Positions 15,993 through 24,611 of a DNA stretch of 64,000 nt are shown here, piece by piece (within the stretch, counting starts at the first letter, position 1; each line of letters begins with the position of its first letter). This DNA is from JAJPKK01 sp963781195 (GTDB taxonomy: Bacteria > Pseudomonadota > Alphaproteobacteria > Rhizobiales > Xanthobacteraceae): NCBI GenBank assembly GCA_963781195.1, contig CAWAEZ010000009.1, forward strand, positions 558,001 through 622,000. The letters run 5' to 3'. The position numbers and the translations under genes were made by a program. The notes beneath the pieces were generated by a model that had not been told where the DNA came from, did no database searches, and worked only from the letters and a program-made list of their open reading frames with translations.

Positions 15993-17018
15993 GTGAGCAT
16001 CATCCCGGAAACCAACTTCGCTCCCCCCTTCAACGTGACGCGGGCGAGCCACCTCGTCCTCACCGCGCGGGACCTCGCGCGGAGCCGCGATTTCTACGTC
16101 GAGGTGCTGGGCCTCATGGTCAGCGACGAGGACGCCGGCACGCTCTACCTGCGCGGCACCGAGGAAATCTGCCATCACAGCCTGACCTTGAAGAAGACCG
16201 ACGTCACGCCGGCCTGCGAACGCATCGGGCTGCGCGTGCTCACCGAGGACGATCTCGACCGCGCCAAGGCCTATTTCGATCGCCAGGGCATCGCCGCGAC
16301 ATGGGCGGAGGTGCCGTTCCAGGGCCGCACGCTGCATGTCTGCGACACCGCCGGCACGCCGCTCGAACTCTGCGCCCGCATGCAGACGCAACCCCGCGCG
16401 CAGACCAAAATTCACCAGCACAAGGGGGCCGGCGCGCTGCGCATGGATCATTTCCAGGTGCTGGTTCCCGACGTCGCGGCCAACGCGAAGTTCTACACCG
16501 ACATTGGATTCCGGGTGTCGGACTATCAGTGTGTCGAGCCGAGCGGGCGGCTGGTCGGCGTGTTCCTCTATCGCAAGGACAATCCGCACGACATGGTGTT
16601 CCTGCAGCGCTCGGGCCCGCGCTACCACCATTGCGGCTACATGATCCAGGAATTCCACCACATGGTCCGCGCCTGCGACGTCGCCGGCAATCTCGGCTTC
16701 GGCGACGCCATCGAGCACGGCCCCGGCCGCCACGGCTTCGGCCACTCCTACTACGCCTACTTGCGCGACCCCGACGGCCACCGGGTGGAGCTGCTGCTGC
16801 CCGCCGTGCAGATGATCGACATCGACGAGACGCCGGTCCGCCACGTCGTCATCGCGAACACCAACAACAATCTGTGGGGACTGCCGGCGCCGCGCAGCTG
16901 GATCGAGGAGGCGACGCCCTTCGCCGGCGTCGAGATCGCCGGCCAGGGGGCGGACAGCGCCCGCATGACGCTGGAAAGCTGGCTCGCCGCACGGCGCCAG
17001 CCGGCGGGGAGCGCGTAG
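15993..17018 (+). CDS. Type I extradiol (catechol 2,3-) dioxygenase, VOC superfamily
   Basis: 341 aa from GTG 15993, chosen because AAAGG lies 8 bp upstream and the first VOC strand begins soon after; a GTG at 15978 is possible. Two VOC domains: ~18-130 (SHLVLTARDLARSRDFY) and ~150-275. The C-terminal domain carries the Fe(II) 2-His-1-carboxylate triad: His153 (RMDHFQVLVPD), His212/213 (RYHHCGYMI) and Glu266 (GHRVELLLP). Such enzymes cleave catechols, for example homoprotocatechuate or 2,3-dihydroxyaromatics, next to the diol. It probably shares a transcript with the Bug protein. Its neighbours supply binding protein and decarboxylase functions for an aromatic acid. Confidence 0.9.
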   Translation: MSIIPETNFAPPFNVTRASHLVLTARDLARSRDFYVEVLGLMVSDEDAGTLYLRGTEEICHHSLTLKKTDVTPACERIGLRVLTEDDLDRAKAYFDRQGIAATWAEVPFQGRTLHVCDTAGTPLELCARMQTQPRAQTKIHQHKGAGALRMDHFQVLVPDVAANAKFYTDIGFRVSDYQCVEPSGRLVGVFLYRKDNPHDMVFLQRSGPRYHHCGYMIQEFHHMVRACDVAGNLGFGDAIEHGPGRHGFGHSYYAYLRDPDGHRVELLLPAVQMIDIDETPVRHVVIANTNNNLWGLPAPRSWIEEATPFAGVEIAGQGADSARMTLESWLAARRQPAGSA

Positions 17019-17098
17019 GCTCGCTCAACCATCATCGCGGACCGGTCGGCCGCCCCCCCGTTTGCGGCCCGCTCTTGGCACGGCATGGCACCCGACGA

Positions 17099-18064
17099 TC
17101 ATAGGCGCAGGACGCGTTCCGCATTCCGATGCGCGACCTTTTCCAGATCGTGCGGGCCGAGCTTCTGACGCATGAGAAAATCCACCGCCGTCGCATTCAA
17201 TTCGTAGGGCCAGTCCACCGAGAACATGACGTTGTCGATGCCGAGCGCCGTCACCGTGCAGAGAAAGGCAGGATCGGAAAAATTGCCGCTGCAGGTGACG
17301 ACCAGATTTTCCGTCAGATATTGGGCCGGCGTCCGCTTCAGGCCCCGGCGGACGGCGGCGAGCCGGGTCTGGTCATCGATGCGATGGAGCATGAATGGCA
17401 GGCCCTCGCCGAGATGGCCGAGGATGATCGTGAGCCGGGGGAAGGCATCGAACACGCCGGCGAAAACCAGGCGAAGGAAATGGGCGCCGGTGTCGATGCC
17501 GAAGCCCCAGGCGGCCAAGGCGAGTTCCTCGTAGCCGTCGAAATAGGTCTTCATCACCGCGGGGTGGGGCTTGCTCGGGTGGAGATAGATCGGCACCCCG
17601 AGCGCCTCGGCGCTTTCGAAAATGCACCAGAAATCCTTGTCGTCGAGGTACCTGCCCTGGGTGTGGCCGTTGATCACCGCCCCCTTGAAGCCGAGCCTCG
17701 TCACCGCGCGATCGAGCTCGGAGACGGCGGCTGCGGGAGCGGCGGTCGGCAGCGCGGCGAGCCCGAGAAAACGATCGGGGTGCGCTTTCACCGCTTCCGC
17801 GAGCAGGTCGTTGACCTCCCTCGCGGTGGGAACGGCGAGCGCGGCATCGAGCGCCTGACAGCCGGGCTGATTGTGCGACAGCACCTGGAGCGTGATTCCG
17901 GCGGCGTCCATGGCGGCGAGCCGGGTGTCGCCGAGATCGAGCAGCCCAGCCACGACATCGAAACCGAGCAGCTTCTCGCGGTCGTTGCCGCGATGCGCGC
18001 CGGGGGGAAGATGGTGTTCTTCCCGGGGCATGATGAAGTGCTCTTCGAGCGCGATGATCTTCAT
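17099..18064 (-). CDS. Amidohydrolase-2 family metal-dependent decarboxylase, gamma-resorcylate-decarboxylase-like
   Basis: 321 aa. It has the TIM-barrel amidohydrolase-2 pattern of aromatic acid decarboxylases: ALEEHF at the N-terminus (metal ligands Glu7 and His9), YLHPSKP (His162), LGHLGEGLP (His217) and FSVDWPYE (Asp284). These match the metal site of 2,6-dihydroxybenzoate (gamma-resorcylate) decarboxylase, and more distantly ACMSD. The likely reaction is nonoxidative decarboxylation, or carboxylation, of a hydroxybenzoate. It is the first gene of a minus-strand pair with a substrate-binding protein gene only 13 bp upstream, and lies tail-to-tail with the extradiol dioxygenase gene. Confidence 0.88.
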   Translation of the reverse strand: MKIIALEEHFIMPREEHHLPPGAHRGNDREKLLGFDVVAGLLDLGDTRLAAMDAAGITLQVLSHNQPGCQALDAALAVPTAREVNDLLAEAVKAHPDRFLGLAALPTAAPAAAVSELDRAVTRLGFKGAVINGHTQGRYLDDKDFWCIFESAEALGVPIYLHPSKPHPAVMKTYFDGYEELALAAWGFGIDTGAHFLRLVFAGVFDAFPRLTIILGHLGEGLPFMLHRIDDQTRLAAVRRGLKRTPAQYLTENLVVTCSGNFSDPAFLCTVTALGIDNVMFSVDWPYELNATAVDFLMRQKLGPHDLEKVAHRNAERVLRL

Positions 18065-18077
18065 TGTCGCCCCGGGC

Positions 18078-19091
18078 TCAAGGCAACTGCAACTGCTCGC
18101 GCGGCGGCAGATAGTCCGGGGTGTAGATCGTGGACATGTCGGCGGCCGGAATATTGAACGTCTTTGCCACCATCTCGATGGTCTGCTTCATGCGGTCGGG
18201 ATCGACGGCACTCAGGCCGTCGTGCCTGACCCGGTCCGTCACGATGGCGTTCGCAATGACGAGGTCCAGGCGGCCGCGCTCCACCTTTTCGTCGATCAGG
18301 GGCTCGCGCTTCTTGATCGCCGCGATGGCGGCGGCCGGGTCGGCGATCGCGGCCTTCAGCGCATCGGCAAATCCCCTGACGACCCGCCTGACCGCGTCGG
18401 GATTTTTCGTTGCGAATTGCGATGTCGTGAGGATGCAATGACCGTAGAGCGCGACGCCGAAATCGCGGTACCGCATGATGTCGAGGTCGTTCTCGGCGAT
18501 GCCGAGACGCTCGAGACCGGCGAGATCGGTGACGAGCGCGGTGGTGGCGTCGGTCTGGCCCCGCACCAGCAGCATCTCGCGCAATTGCGGCGTGACGTCG
18601 AGCCAATTGACCGCCGAAGGATCGAGGCCGTTGGCCGCGGCGAACAGGGGAAACATCACCCGGCTCGACGCGCCCGGCGGCGAGGCGAGCCGCTTTCCCG
18701 CGAGATCGGAAGGCGTCCGGATGTTCGACTTCTTCAGGGAAAGAACGAGCATCGGCGCCACGTCGTAGACCTGGAAGACGTCGACGACTTGGGGACCCAC
18801 CTTCTTGCCGTTGACCTGGATCAGGGCGCCGATGTCGGCGAAGGCCATGTCGTAGGCCCCGCTCACCACTTTGGCGACGGCATCGGCGGAGCCATAGCCG
18901 CGATCGATCCGAACCTCGACGCCCGCGCGCGCGAAGTACCCGCCGTCCGCCGCCAGCACGAAGGGCGACTGCTGGCCCTGGATGGCGAAGTCGAGAACGA
19001 GCCTCACCGTCGGGGTTTGCGCGGTGGCGTGGGAAAGCGCGCCGATCATGAGGATCGCCGCAAGGCCCGCTCTCAACAGCCGCGAGATCAT
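18078..19091 (-). CDS. NMT1/THI5-like ABC transporter substrate-binding protein (SsuA/TauA type)
   Basis: 337 aa from ATG 19091, with a Sec signal (1-24, cut at ATAQ). The mature start VRLVLDFAIQGQQSPFVLAADGGYFARAGVEV is the SsuA/TauA/ThiY pattern, followed by GSADAVAKVVSGAYDMAFADIGAL and LAGKRLASPPGASSRVMF. The protein would bind an aromatic or sulfonate-like ligand in the periplasm. No ABC ATPase or permease is nearby, so it must use a transporter encoded elsewhere. It is followed closely by the resorcylate-decarboxylase-like gene and preceded by a flavoprotein gene on the same strand. Confidence 0.88.
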   Translation of the reverse strand: MISRLLRAGLAAILMIGALSHATAQTPTVRLVLDFAIQGQQSPFVLAADGGYFARAGVEVRIDRGYGSADAVAKVVSGAYDMAFADIGALIQVNGKKVGPQVVDVFQVYDVAPMLVLSLKKSNIRTPSDLAGKRLASPPGASSRVMFPLFAAANGLDPSAVNWLDVTPQLREMLLVRGQTDATTALVTDLAGLERLGIAENDLDIMRYRDFGVALYGHCILTTSQFATKNPDAVRRVVRGFADALKAAIADPAAAIAAIKKREPLIDEKVERGRLDLVIANAIVTDRVRHDGLSAVDPDRMKQTIEMVAKTFNIPAADMSTIYTPDYLPPREQLQLP

Positions 19092-19134
19092 CGGTGTGCT
19101 CCAGGACAGGATAGAGTGCGAATGCGCCACACGG

Positions 19135-20121
19135 CTATCGCCGCGCAATTTCGTGCACGACGTCGAGGGCGAGCTTGCGCTCCTCGGCATTGCCCGACAC
19201 CTCGATGATGGGCTCGTCGAGGCCCACGCTCAGATACTCTTCGAGGCGCGCCCGGCACTCCGCCGGCGTGCCCGCGACCCCGAACACGTTCGCCGCTTCC
19301 GGCGGCAGCAGCCGTACCGCACCATCGAAATCATGCCGGGCGTGGGCTGCCATGATCCCCTGATGATCGATGTCGAGGTTCGACGAGACGATATTTTCGG
19401 CGTGCCCGCGGTTGCGGAACAGAAAAGCGATTTTGCGCAGGAGGGCCGCCCGCGCCGTTGCGCCGTCGCGCGATACGCTGAAATTGATGAAGGAACATTT
19501 TCGCAACGTCGCCGGATCGCGCGCCTTCGCGTCCGCGCCGGCTTCTGCGAACTCCAGGCAGCGCCGGGTGGAAGCGAGCGTCAGCCCTGCCGAGAGCAGC
19601 ACGCCGTCGGAGATCTCGCCGGCAAGCGCGAGCATCTGGGGGCCGGTCGATGCGATGTAAACGGGATGCTGGCGCCCCTCGCCGAACACCATCTTGGCGC
19701 CGCGCAGCTTGTGGAGCTCGCCCTCGTGCGCCACCGGCTTGCCCGCCCACAGCGCGCGCAACGTCTCGACGTAGTCTCGCATCACCTTGATCGGCTTCGC
19801 GGGTTCCACGCCGGACTCGGAGAGATTGAGCAGATTGCCCACCGACACGTTGAGGATCGCGCGCCCCGGCGCCAATTCCCCGAGCGTCGCGATCGCCATC
19901 GCGATCGGCAGCGGCGGCCACAGATAGGGGCTGATTGCAGTGGGAATGAGGTTCGCGCGCTGCGTCACGCCCGCCGCCGCGGTGGCCCACACGATGGCAT
20001 CGCGATAGCCCATGTGCTGGGCGAACCAGAGGCTCGCGGCCCCCGCCGCCTCGGCTTCGCGGCAGACCTCGAGCATTTCGGCGGTGGACGAGAAGCCATC
20101 GAAGAACACGCCGACGGGCAT
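19135..20121 (-). CDS. Luciferase-like (LLM class) flavin-dependent oxidoreductase
   Basis: 328 aa from ATG 20121; no good Shine-Dalgarno is visible, so the start is tentative. The sequence follows the bacterial-luciferase-like TIM barrel of F420/FMN-dependent enzymes: EAEAAGAASLWFAQHMGYRDA at the N-terminus, LPIAMAIATLGELAPGRAILNVSVGN, GRQHPVYIASTGPQMLALAGEISDGVL and a C-terminal VFGVAGTPAECRARLEEYL. Members are methylenetetrahydromethanopterin-reductase-like enzymes or two-component monooxygenases; the cofactor cannot be told from sequence alone. It heads the minus-strand run LLM - binding protein - decarboxylase-like, all likely one operon. Confidence 0.87.
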   Translation of the reverse strand: MPVGVFFDGFSSTAEMLEVCREAEAAGAASLWFAQHMGYRDAIVWATAAAGVTQRANLIPTAISPYLWPPLPIAMAIATLGELAPGRAILNVSVGNLLNLSESGVEPAKPIKVMRDYVETLRALWAGKPVAHEGELHKLRGAKMVFGEGRQHPVYIASTGPQMLALAGEISDGVLLSAGLTLASTRRCLEFAEAGADAKARDPATLRKCSFINFSVSRDGATARAALLRKIAFLFRNRGHAENIVSSNLDIDHQGIMAAHARHDFDGAVRLLPPEAANVFGVAGTPAECRARLEEYLSVGLDEPIIEVSGNAEERKLALDVVHEIARR

Positions 20122-20362
20122 CAGCTGGCGCTCACGCAATGACCGCAATGCGATCCATGGATGGAGGAGATTCCGATTGGCAAAGCGATTCTGCCCGACG
20201 ACGACCCTACCGACGCGGGATCGTAGTCGCGCCCATGAGGCTTGGCTACTGCCTTTTGACGCAGGCGGTCCTGCAGCGGTCGCAGCACGGCGGAGTTGGA
20301 CGCCGTCGCGTCGAGCTGGCAAGGTCCGACCGGGCCCGAGGCACCAGGACGGCAACACTCAG

Positions 20363-22699
20363 ATGGCGGGAACAGGGATCGGCGCGTCGGTTGCGCGCAA
20401 GGAAGACGAGCGGTTTCTGCGCGGCCGCGGCCAATATGTCGGCGATTTTCGCGTTCCCGGCACTCGCGAGATCGCGTTCGTCCGCAGCCCCGTCGCCCAT
20501 GCGCGGCTTCGGGCCGTCGTCATCCCGGATGCGCACCGCAGCGCTGTGATCACAGCCGGCGATCTCGCCGGCGTCAAGCCGATCCGGGCGGCGAGTTCGG
20601 TCAGCGGCTTCAAGCACTCGCCGGAGCCCATCCTGGCGGTCGGCAAGGTGCGCTTCGTCGGCGAGATCGTCGCCGCATGCATGGGGCGCACGCGGGCGGA
20701 GGCGGAAGACGTCGCGGCTTCGATCGCGCTGGACCTCGAAGAGCTGCCGCCCGTCGTCGACATGCTGGCGGCGCGCGAGGCCGGCTCGCCTCGCGTCCAT
20801 GACGAGTGGAGCGACAATGTCTTCGTCACGTTTGCCGCCGGCACCGGGATCGATGCCGCTGCCTCCGCCGCCGCCATCAAGGTCACCCGCGAAATCCGCA
20901 CCGCCCGCCAATGCATGGTGCCGCTGGAAGGGCGCGGCGTCGTCGCCTGGTGGGACGACCGGCTGCGCTATCTCACCCTCGTCACCGCGACCCAGATGCC
21001 GCATATCGTGCAGACCGGCGTCGCCGAGTGTCTGGGCCTCTCGGACGGCGCGGTCCGCGTCATCTCGCCGGACGTCGGCGGCGGCTTCGGCTACAAGGGC
21101 CTGCTGTGCCGCGAGGAGGTCGTGCTCGGCTGGCTCGCCCTGCATTCCGGTCATCCGGTGCGCTGGCTGGAGGATTGCCGCGAGCGGCTCTCGGCCAATG
21201 CGAACTGCCGTGAGCACCATTACGCGATCACCGCTTACGCCGATGCGCGGGGCCGCCTGCTCGGCATCGATTGCGAAGCCAGCGTCGATGCCGGCGCCTA
21301 TTCGGTGTTTCCGACATCTGCGGCACTCGAGGCGGGAATGATCCCGAGCCTGTTGCCGGGCCCCTACGATTTCGGCGCCTATCGTTGCCGCGCCGCCGCC
21401 GTCGCCACCAACAAGTGCCCGATCCTGCCGTATCGCGGCGTCGCCAGAACCGGCGTGTGCCTCGCGATCGAGCTCGTGATGGATGCGATCGCCCGGGAGG
21501 CCGGAATCGAGCCGTTCGAGGCCCGGCTGCGCAATCTGGTGCAGCCGGAGCAGATGCCGTTCGAAAACGTCGTCGACAAGCACTTCGACAGCGGCGACTA
21601 CCCGCAATGCATGCGCCGCGCCGTCGCCGCAATCGACGTCGAGGGCGTGCGCGCGCGCCAGCAGCGGGGCGAGCCCGATGGACGCCTGATCGGCGTCGGG
21701 CTGTCGATTTTCTGCGAGCAGGGCGCCCATGGAACGAGCGTGCTGGCAAGCTGGGGACGCCCGGTGGTGCCGGGCTACGAGCCGGCCGTCGCGCGGCTGA
21801 CGACCGATGGCGACCTGGAGATCCGGGTCGGCACCCATTCTCACGGCCAGGGACACGAGACCACCTTCGCGCAGATCGCCCACGAGATGACGGGCGTCGC
21901 CTTCGACCGCATCAAGATCCTGCAGGGCGACACCCTCTACGCCCCGTTCTCGACGGCGACGTGGGGCTCGCGGTCGCTGGTGATGGGCGGCGGCGCCGTC
22001 GGCGAGGCGTGCAAGGCCTTGGCGCTGCGCATCGCAAAGATCGGCGCCTCGTTGCTGCAAACCGATATCGCGAGCGTCTCGGTGCGCGACGGCTGCGTGC
22101 AGGGAAGCGCCGGCAGCGTGACATTCCGGGAAGTCGCGCGCGCGTGGTACCTGGAGCCGCAGCATCTCAGGCCCGACGTCGATCCGGGCGGGCTGGAGGT
22201 GACGGCCGGCTATCGCGCCGCCCGCGACAGCGGGACGTTCAGCTATGCGACCCATGCCGCCGTGGTGGCGGTCGACCCGGAGACCGGAATCGTGCAGCTC
22301 CTGGATTACGTCGTGGTCGAGGACGGCGGCGTGCTGGTCAATCCGATGGTGGTCGACGGGCAGATTCGCGGCGGCACCGCGCAGGGCATCGGCACCTGCA
22401 TCTACGAGGCGATGCCGTTCGACGCCCAAGGCCAGCCGCTGGCCGGCACGCTCGCCGACTACCTGCTGCCGGGGGCGACGGAAATTCCCGAGATTCGCGT
22501 CTTTCACATGGAGACGCCATCGCCCTACACTTCATTCGGCGCCAAAGGCATCGGCGAAGGAGGCGCGGTGGGGCCGCCCGCCGCGATCGTGTCGGCGGTC
22601 AACGACGCGCTCCGCGGGCTCGGCGTCGAGCTGTGCGACCTGCCGCTGTCGCCGCAGCGCATCCTCGATGCCATCATGGCGCGCGCGGGCGGCCGGTGA
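20363..22699 (+). CDS. Xanthine-dehydrogenase/aldehyde-oxidase family molybdopterin-binding subunit (CoxL/CutL-like), stand-alone
   Basis: 778 aa from ATG 20363. N-terminal aldehyde-oxidase domain 1 (ARKEDERFLRGRGQYVGDF ... GKVRFVGEIVA), then the MoCo-binding domains with VGGGFGYKG, PYRGVARTG, the glycine-rich GTHSHGQGHETTFAQ loop and the catalytic glutamate in AKGIGEGG (Glu732). The CO-dehydrogenase active-site loop with Cys is absent (YRGVARTG in its place), so this is a hydroxylase or dehydrogenase rather than CODH. The FAD-binding medium and 2Fe-2S small subunits that normally flank it are missing on both sides. The nearest candidate electron partners are the FAD oxidase at 22835-24319 and the MOSC-FNR-ferredoxin at 24612-26120. 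Confidence 0.9.
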   Translation: MAGTGIGASVARKEDERFLRGRGQYVGDFRVPGTREIAFVRSPVAHARLRAVVIPDAHRSAVITAGDLAGVKPIRAASSVSGFKHSPEPILAVGKVRFVGEIVAACMGRTRAEAEDVAASIALDLEELPPVVDMLAAREAGSPRVHDEWSDNVFVTFAAGTGIDAAASAAAIKVTREIRTARQCMVPLEGRGVVAWWDDRLRYLTLVTATQMPHIVQTGVAECLGLSDGAVRVISPDVGGGFGYKGLLCREEVVLGWLALHSGHPVRWLEDCRERLSANANCREHHYAITAYADARGRLLGIDCEASVDAGAYSVFPTSAALEAGMIPSLLPGPYDFGAYRCRAAAVATNKCPILPYRGVARTGVCLAIELVMDAIAREAGIEPFEARLRNLVQPEQMPFENVVDKHFDSGDYPQCMRRAVAAIDVEGVRARQQRGEPDGRLIGVGLSIFCEQGAHGTSVLASWGRPVVPGYEPAVARLTTDGDLEIRVGTHSHGQGHETTFAQIAHEMTGVAFDRIKILQGDTLYAPFSTATWGSRSLVMGGGAVGEACKALALRIAKIGASLLQTDIASVSVRDGCVQGSAGSVTFREVARAWYLEPQHLRPDVDPGGLEVTAGYRAARDSGTFSYATHAAVVAVDPETGIVQLLDYVVVEDGGVLVNPMVVDGQIRGGTAQGIGTCIYEAMPFDAQGQPLAGTLADYLLPGATEIPEIRVFHMETPSPYTSFGAKGIGEGGAVGPPAAIVSAVNDALRGLGVELCDLPLSPQRILDAIMARAGGR

Positions 22700-22834
22700 G
22701 CATGAACGATGCGTTTGCGGCAGGCAACTGGGCTTCGGTATCGCGATCGCGCAAGACCAGACGGCATCCCCGTTGAGGGCCGGCCGGGACGTCGCAAGCG
22801 GGCGCAATCCGGGATCCCGCGACGTTGCGCGCCT

Positions 22835-24319
22835 TTACGCGATGCCCTGCCGTCGCGGCGGCGAGAACACGCCGTCCGGGTCGATGCGGCGCTTGATCTC
22901 CCGGAGCCTGGGGAGATTGGCGCCGTAGTATGCCGTGGCGGGGTCGGCGAGGCCGGGATCGGGGAAATTCTGATAACTGCCGCCGTCGGGCATCAGGACA
23001 GCGCAGGCGTCGTGAAAATCGCGCTGCCAAGCCAGGTTGGCCTCCACCACGGCGGGCGTGTCCTGCGCCGTCCAGTTCAACTCGGTGCCGGTGAGCCACG
23101 CGGCCTCGCGGTGCACGAAGGCAGTGGCGGTGGTCGGGACGGCACGGATACGGCCTCCCACATGGAACATCTTGAATACCGCCTCGGCGCGCGTGCCCGG
23201 CCAAACGCGACAGTGGCGAAACACCTCCTCGACGATGCGATCGGTGATGGCCGCGCAATAACGAGATGTCTCCTGGTAGCGCGCCGGCGGGCCCGGCTCG
23301 CTCAGAAATCTCTGGGCCTGCCAATAGGACGTCGTTTGCACCGTGGACATGCTCGGGGCCGCGACGGCAAAGGCGGGGGCGAGGATGCTGCGCAACTCGT
23401 CCGCCTGGCCGCGCAACTGTCCGAGCAGGCGGATCGCGTTGGGGTGTTCGCTGCCCTTTCGCGTCGCCTCCACGGCAAGCCTCGTGCCCATCCGGTCGGG
23501 CGCGTCCGCGAGGCTGCGTGCGAGAGTGAAAAAGACATCCTCGGCCTTGCGGTTCCAAGCGAGTTTGAATGTCGTCATCGGCTCGGCCGTGACGGCGCGC
23601 AGGGTGAAGCGCAGCGCCACACCGAGATTTCCGCCCCCAGCGCCGCGAAGAGCCCAGAACAGATCGGCGTTCTCGGTCTCCGAAGCGCGCACGACCTGAC
23701 CGTCGGGCAACGCGATCTCGATCTCCTGCACGAGGTCGCAGCCGAGTCCGTAGTCACGCATGGCGAACCCGATGCCGCCCCCCAGCAGAAAGGCGCTGGC
23801 GCCGACGCCGAGGCAGCGGCCGAGCGGTGCCGCCAGCCCGTCCCCGCCGATGTCCGCCCTGGCGCCTGAGAGCACCCGGTACATGTCGCCATTCAAGGCG
23901 CCGCCAGCGATCTCGATGACGCCATTGCCGAGGTGACGGACCGCGCGCATCCGGCCGGTGTGGATGACGAGACCCGCGACGATGCTGCAGCCGGCATAGC
24001 TATGGCCGCCGGAGCGCAGCACCATGGGAATTCCGGACGCACGCGCCCAGGCGATGGCCGCCATCGTCTCACCGGCGTCGCGAGGCCGGACGACGCCGAG
24101 GGGAACGATGTTCTCGTAGCGGAGATTCTGTGGCCGCGTGAGTGCGGCGAACCCGCGGTCGCCCGGGGTCAGCACGCCGCCTTTCACTTTGGCGGCGAGA
24201 TCGTTCCAAGCGGCCGCCGAAATCGCGGGCGGTCTGGCGTCGCCGACGGAAGGAGCGAGGAAGGCCGCGGCCGCCGCGCCACCGGCGAGTTGCATGAAAT
24301 GTCGGCGTGGAAAAGTCAT
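22835..24319 (-). CDS. Tat-exported BBE-type FAD-binding oxidoreductase
   Basis: 494 aa. The N-terminus PRRHFMQLAGGAAAAAF is a twin-arginine signal with cleavage near residue 28. FAD_binding_4 (PCMH) domain ~70-240: VRPRDAGETMAAI, RSGGHSYAGCS with the His106 expected to bind FAD covalently, ALRGAGGGNLGV. The C-terminal berberine-bridge motif YYGANLPRLREIKRRIDPD is present near the end. Such enzymes oxidise alcohols, sugars or alkaloid-like substrates and pass electrons to O2. It converges with the molybdopterin subunit gene, with 135 bp between the stops. Confidence 0.9.
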   Translation of the reverse strand: MTFPRRHFMQLAGGAAAAAFLAPSVGDARPPAISAAAWNDLAAKVKGGVLTPGDRGFAALTRPQNLRYENIVPLGVVRPRDAGETMAAIAWARASGIPMVLRSGGHSYAGCSIVAGLVIHTGRMRAVRHLGNGVIEIAGGALNGDMYRVLSGARADIGGDGLAAPLGRCLGVGASAFLLGGGIGFAMRDYGLGCDLVQEIEIALPDGQVVRASETENADLFWALRGAGGGNLGVALRFTLRAVTAEPMTTFKLAWNRKAEDVFFTLARSLADAPDRMGTRLAVEATRKGSEHPNAIRLLGQLRGQADELRSILAPAFAVAAPSMSTVQTTSYWQAQRFLSEPGPPARYQETSRYCAAITDRIVEEVFRHCRVWPGTRAEAVFKMFHVGGRIRAVPTTATAFVHREAAWLTGTELNWTAQDTPAVVEANLAWQRDFHDACAVLMPDGGSYQNFPDPGLADPATAYYGANLPRLREIKRRIDPDGVFSPPRRQGIA

Positions 24320-24611
24320 GGCGCCCCTTGGCGAACCGCATCAGGCTGGTCCGATTCGCCCCCTGTCGGCTGCTGCTGGTCTCAGGGCTTCAGCGGGCCC
24401 CTGCGAGCCGAAATGTCTTCGGCGCGTCTCCGTGGCATCCATTTCATCCAGATACACCGATTGCGGGTGCGCGCGGAAGGGCTCGACGCCGAACGGCTGC
24501 GCCAAGACGGCGACATGCCGCCCTCGAAAGGTCGCCGCCTGAGACCTGTTGTCCGAGGCGACCTACTTCAGCATCCCGGGTGGCGGCGAGCGCACGATCG
24601 ACGCGGCCGCG

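Noticed and set aside
20246..22507. Long antisense frame opposite the molybdopterin subunit
   Set aside because: Arg/His/Asp-rich translation without domains; the plus-strand frame has clear family motifs throughout.
20363..22699. Carbon monoxide dehydrogenase large subunit CoxL
   Set aside because: The Cys-containing CODH active-site loop is replaced by YRGVARTG, and no coxS/coxM genes flank it.
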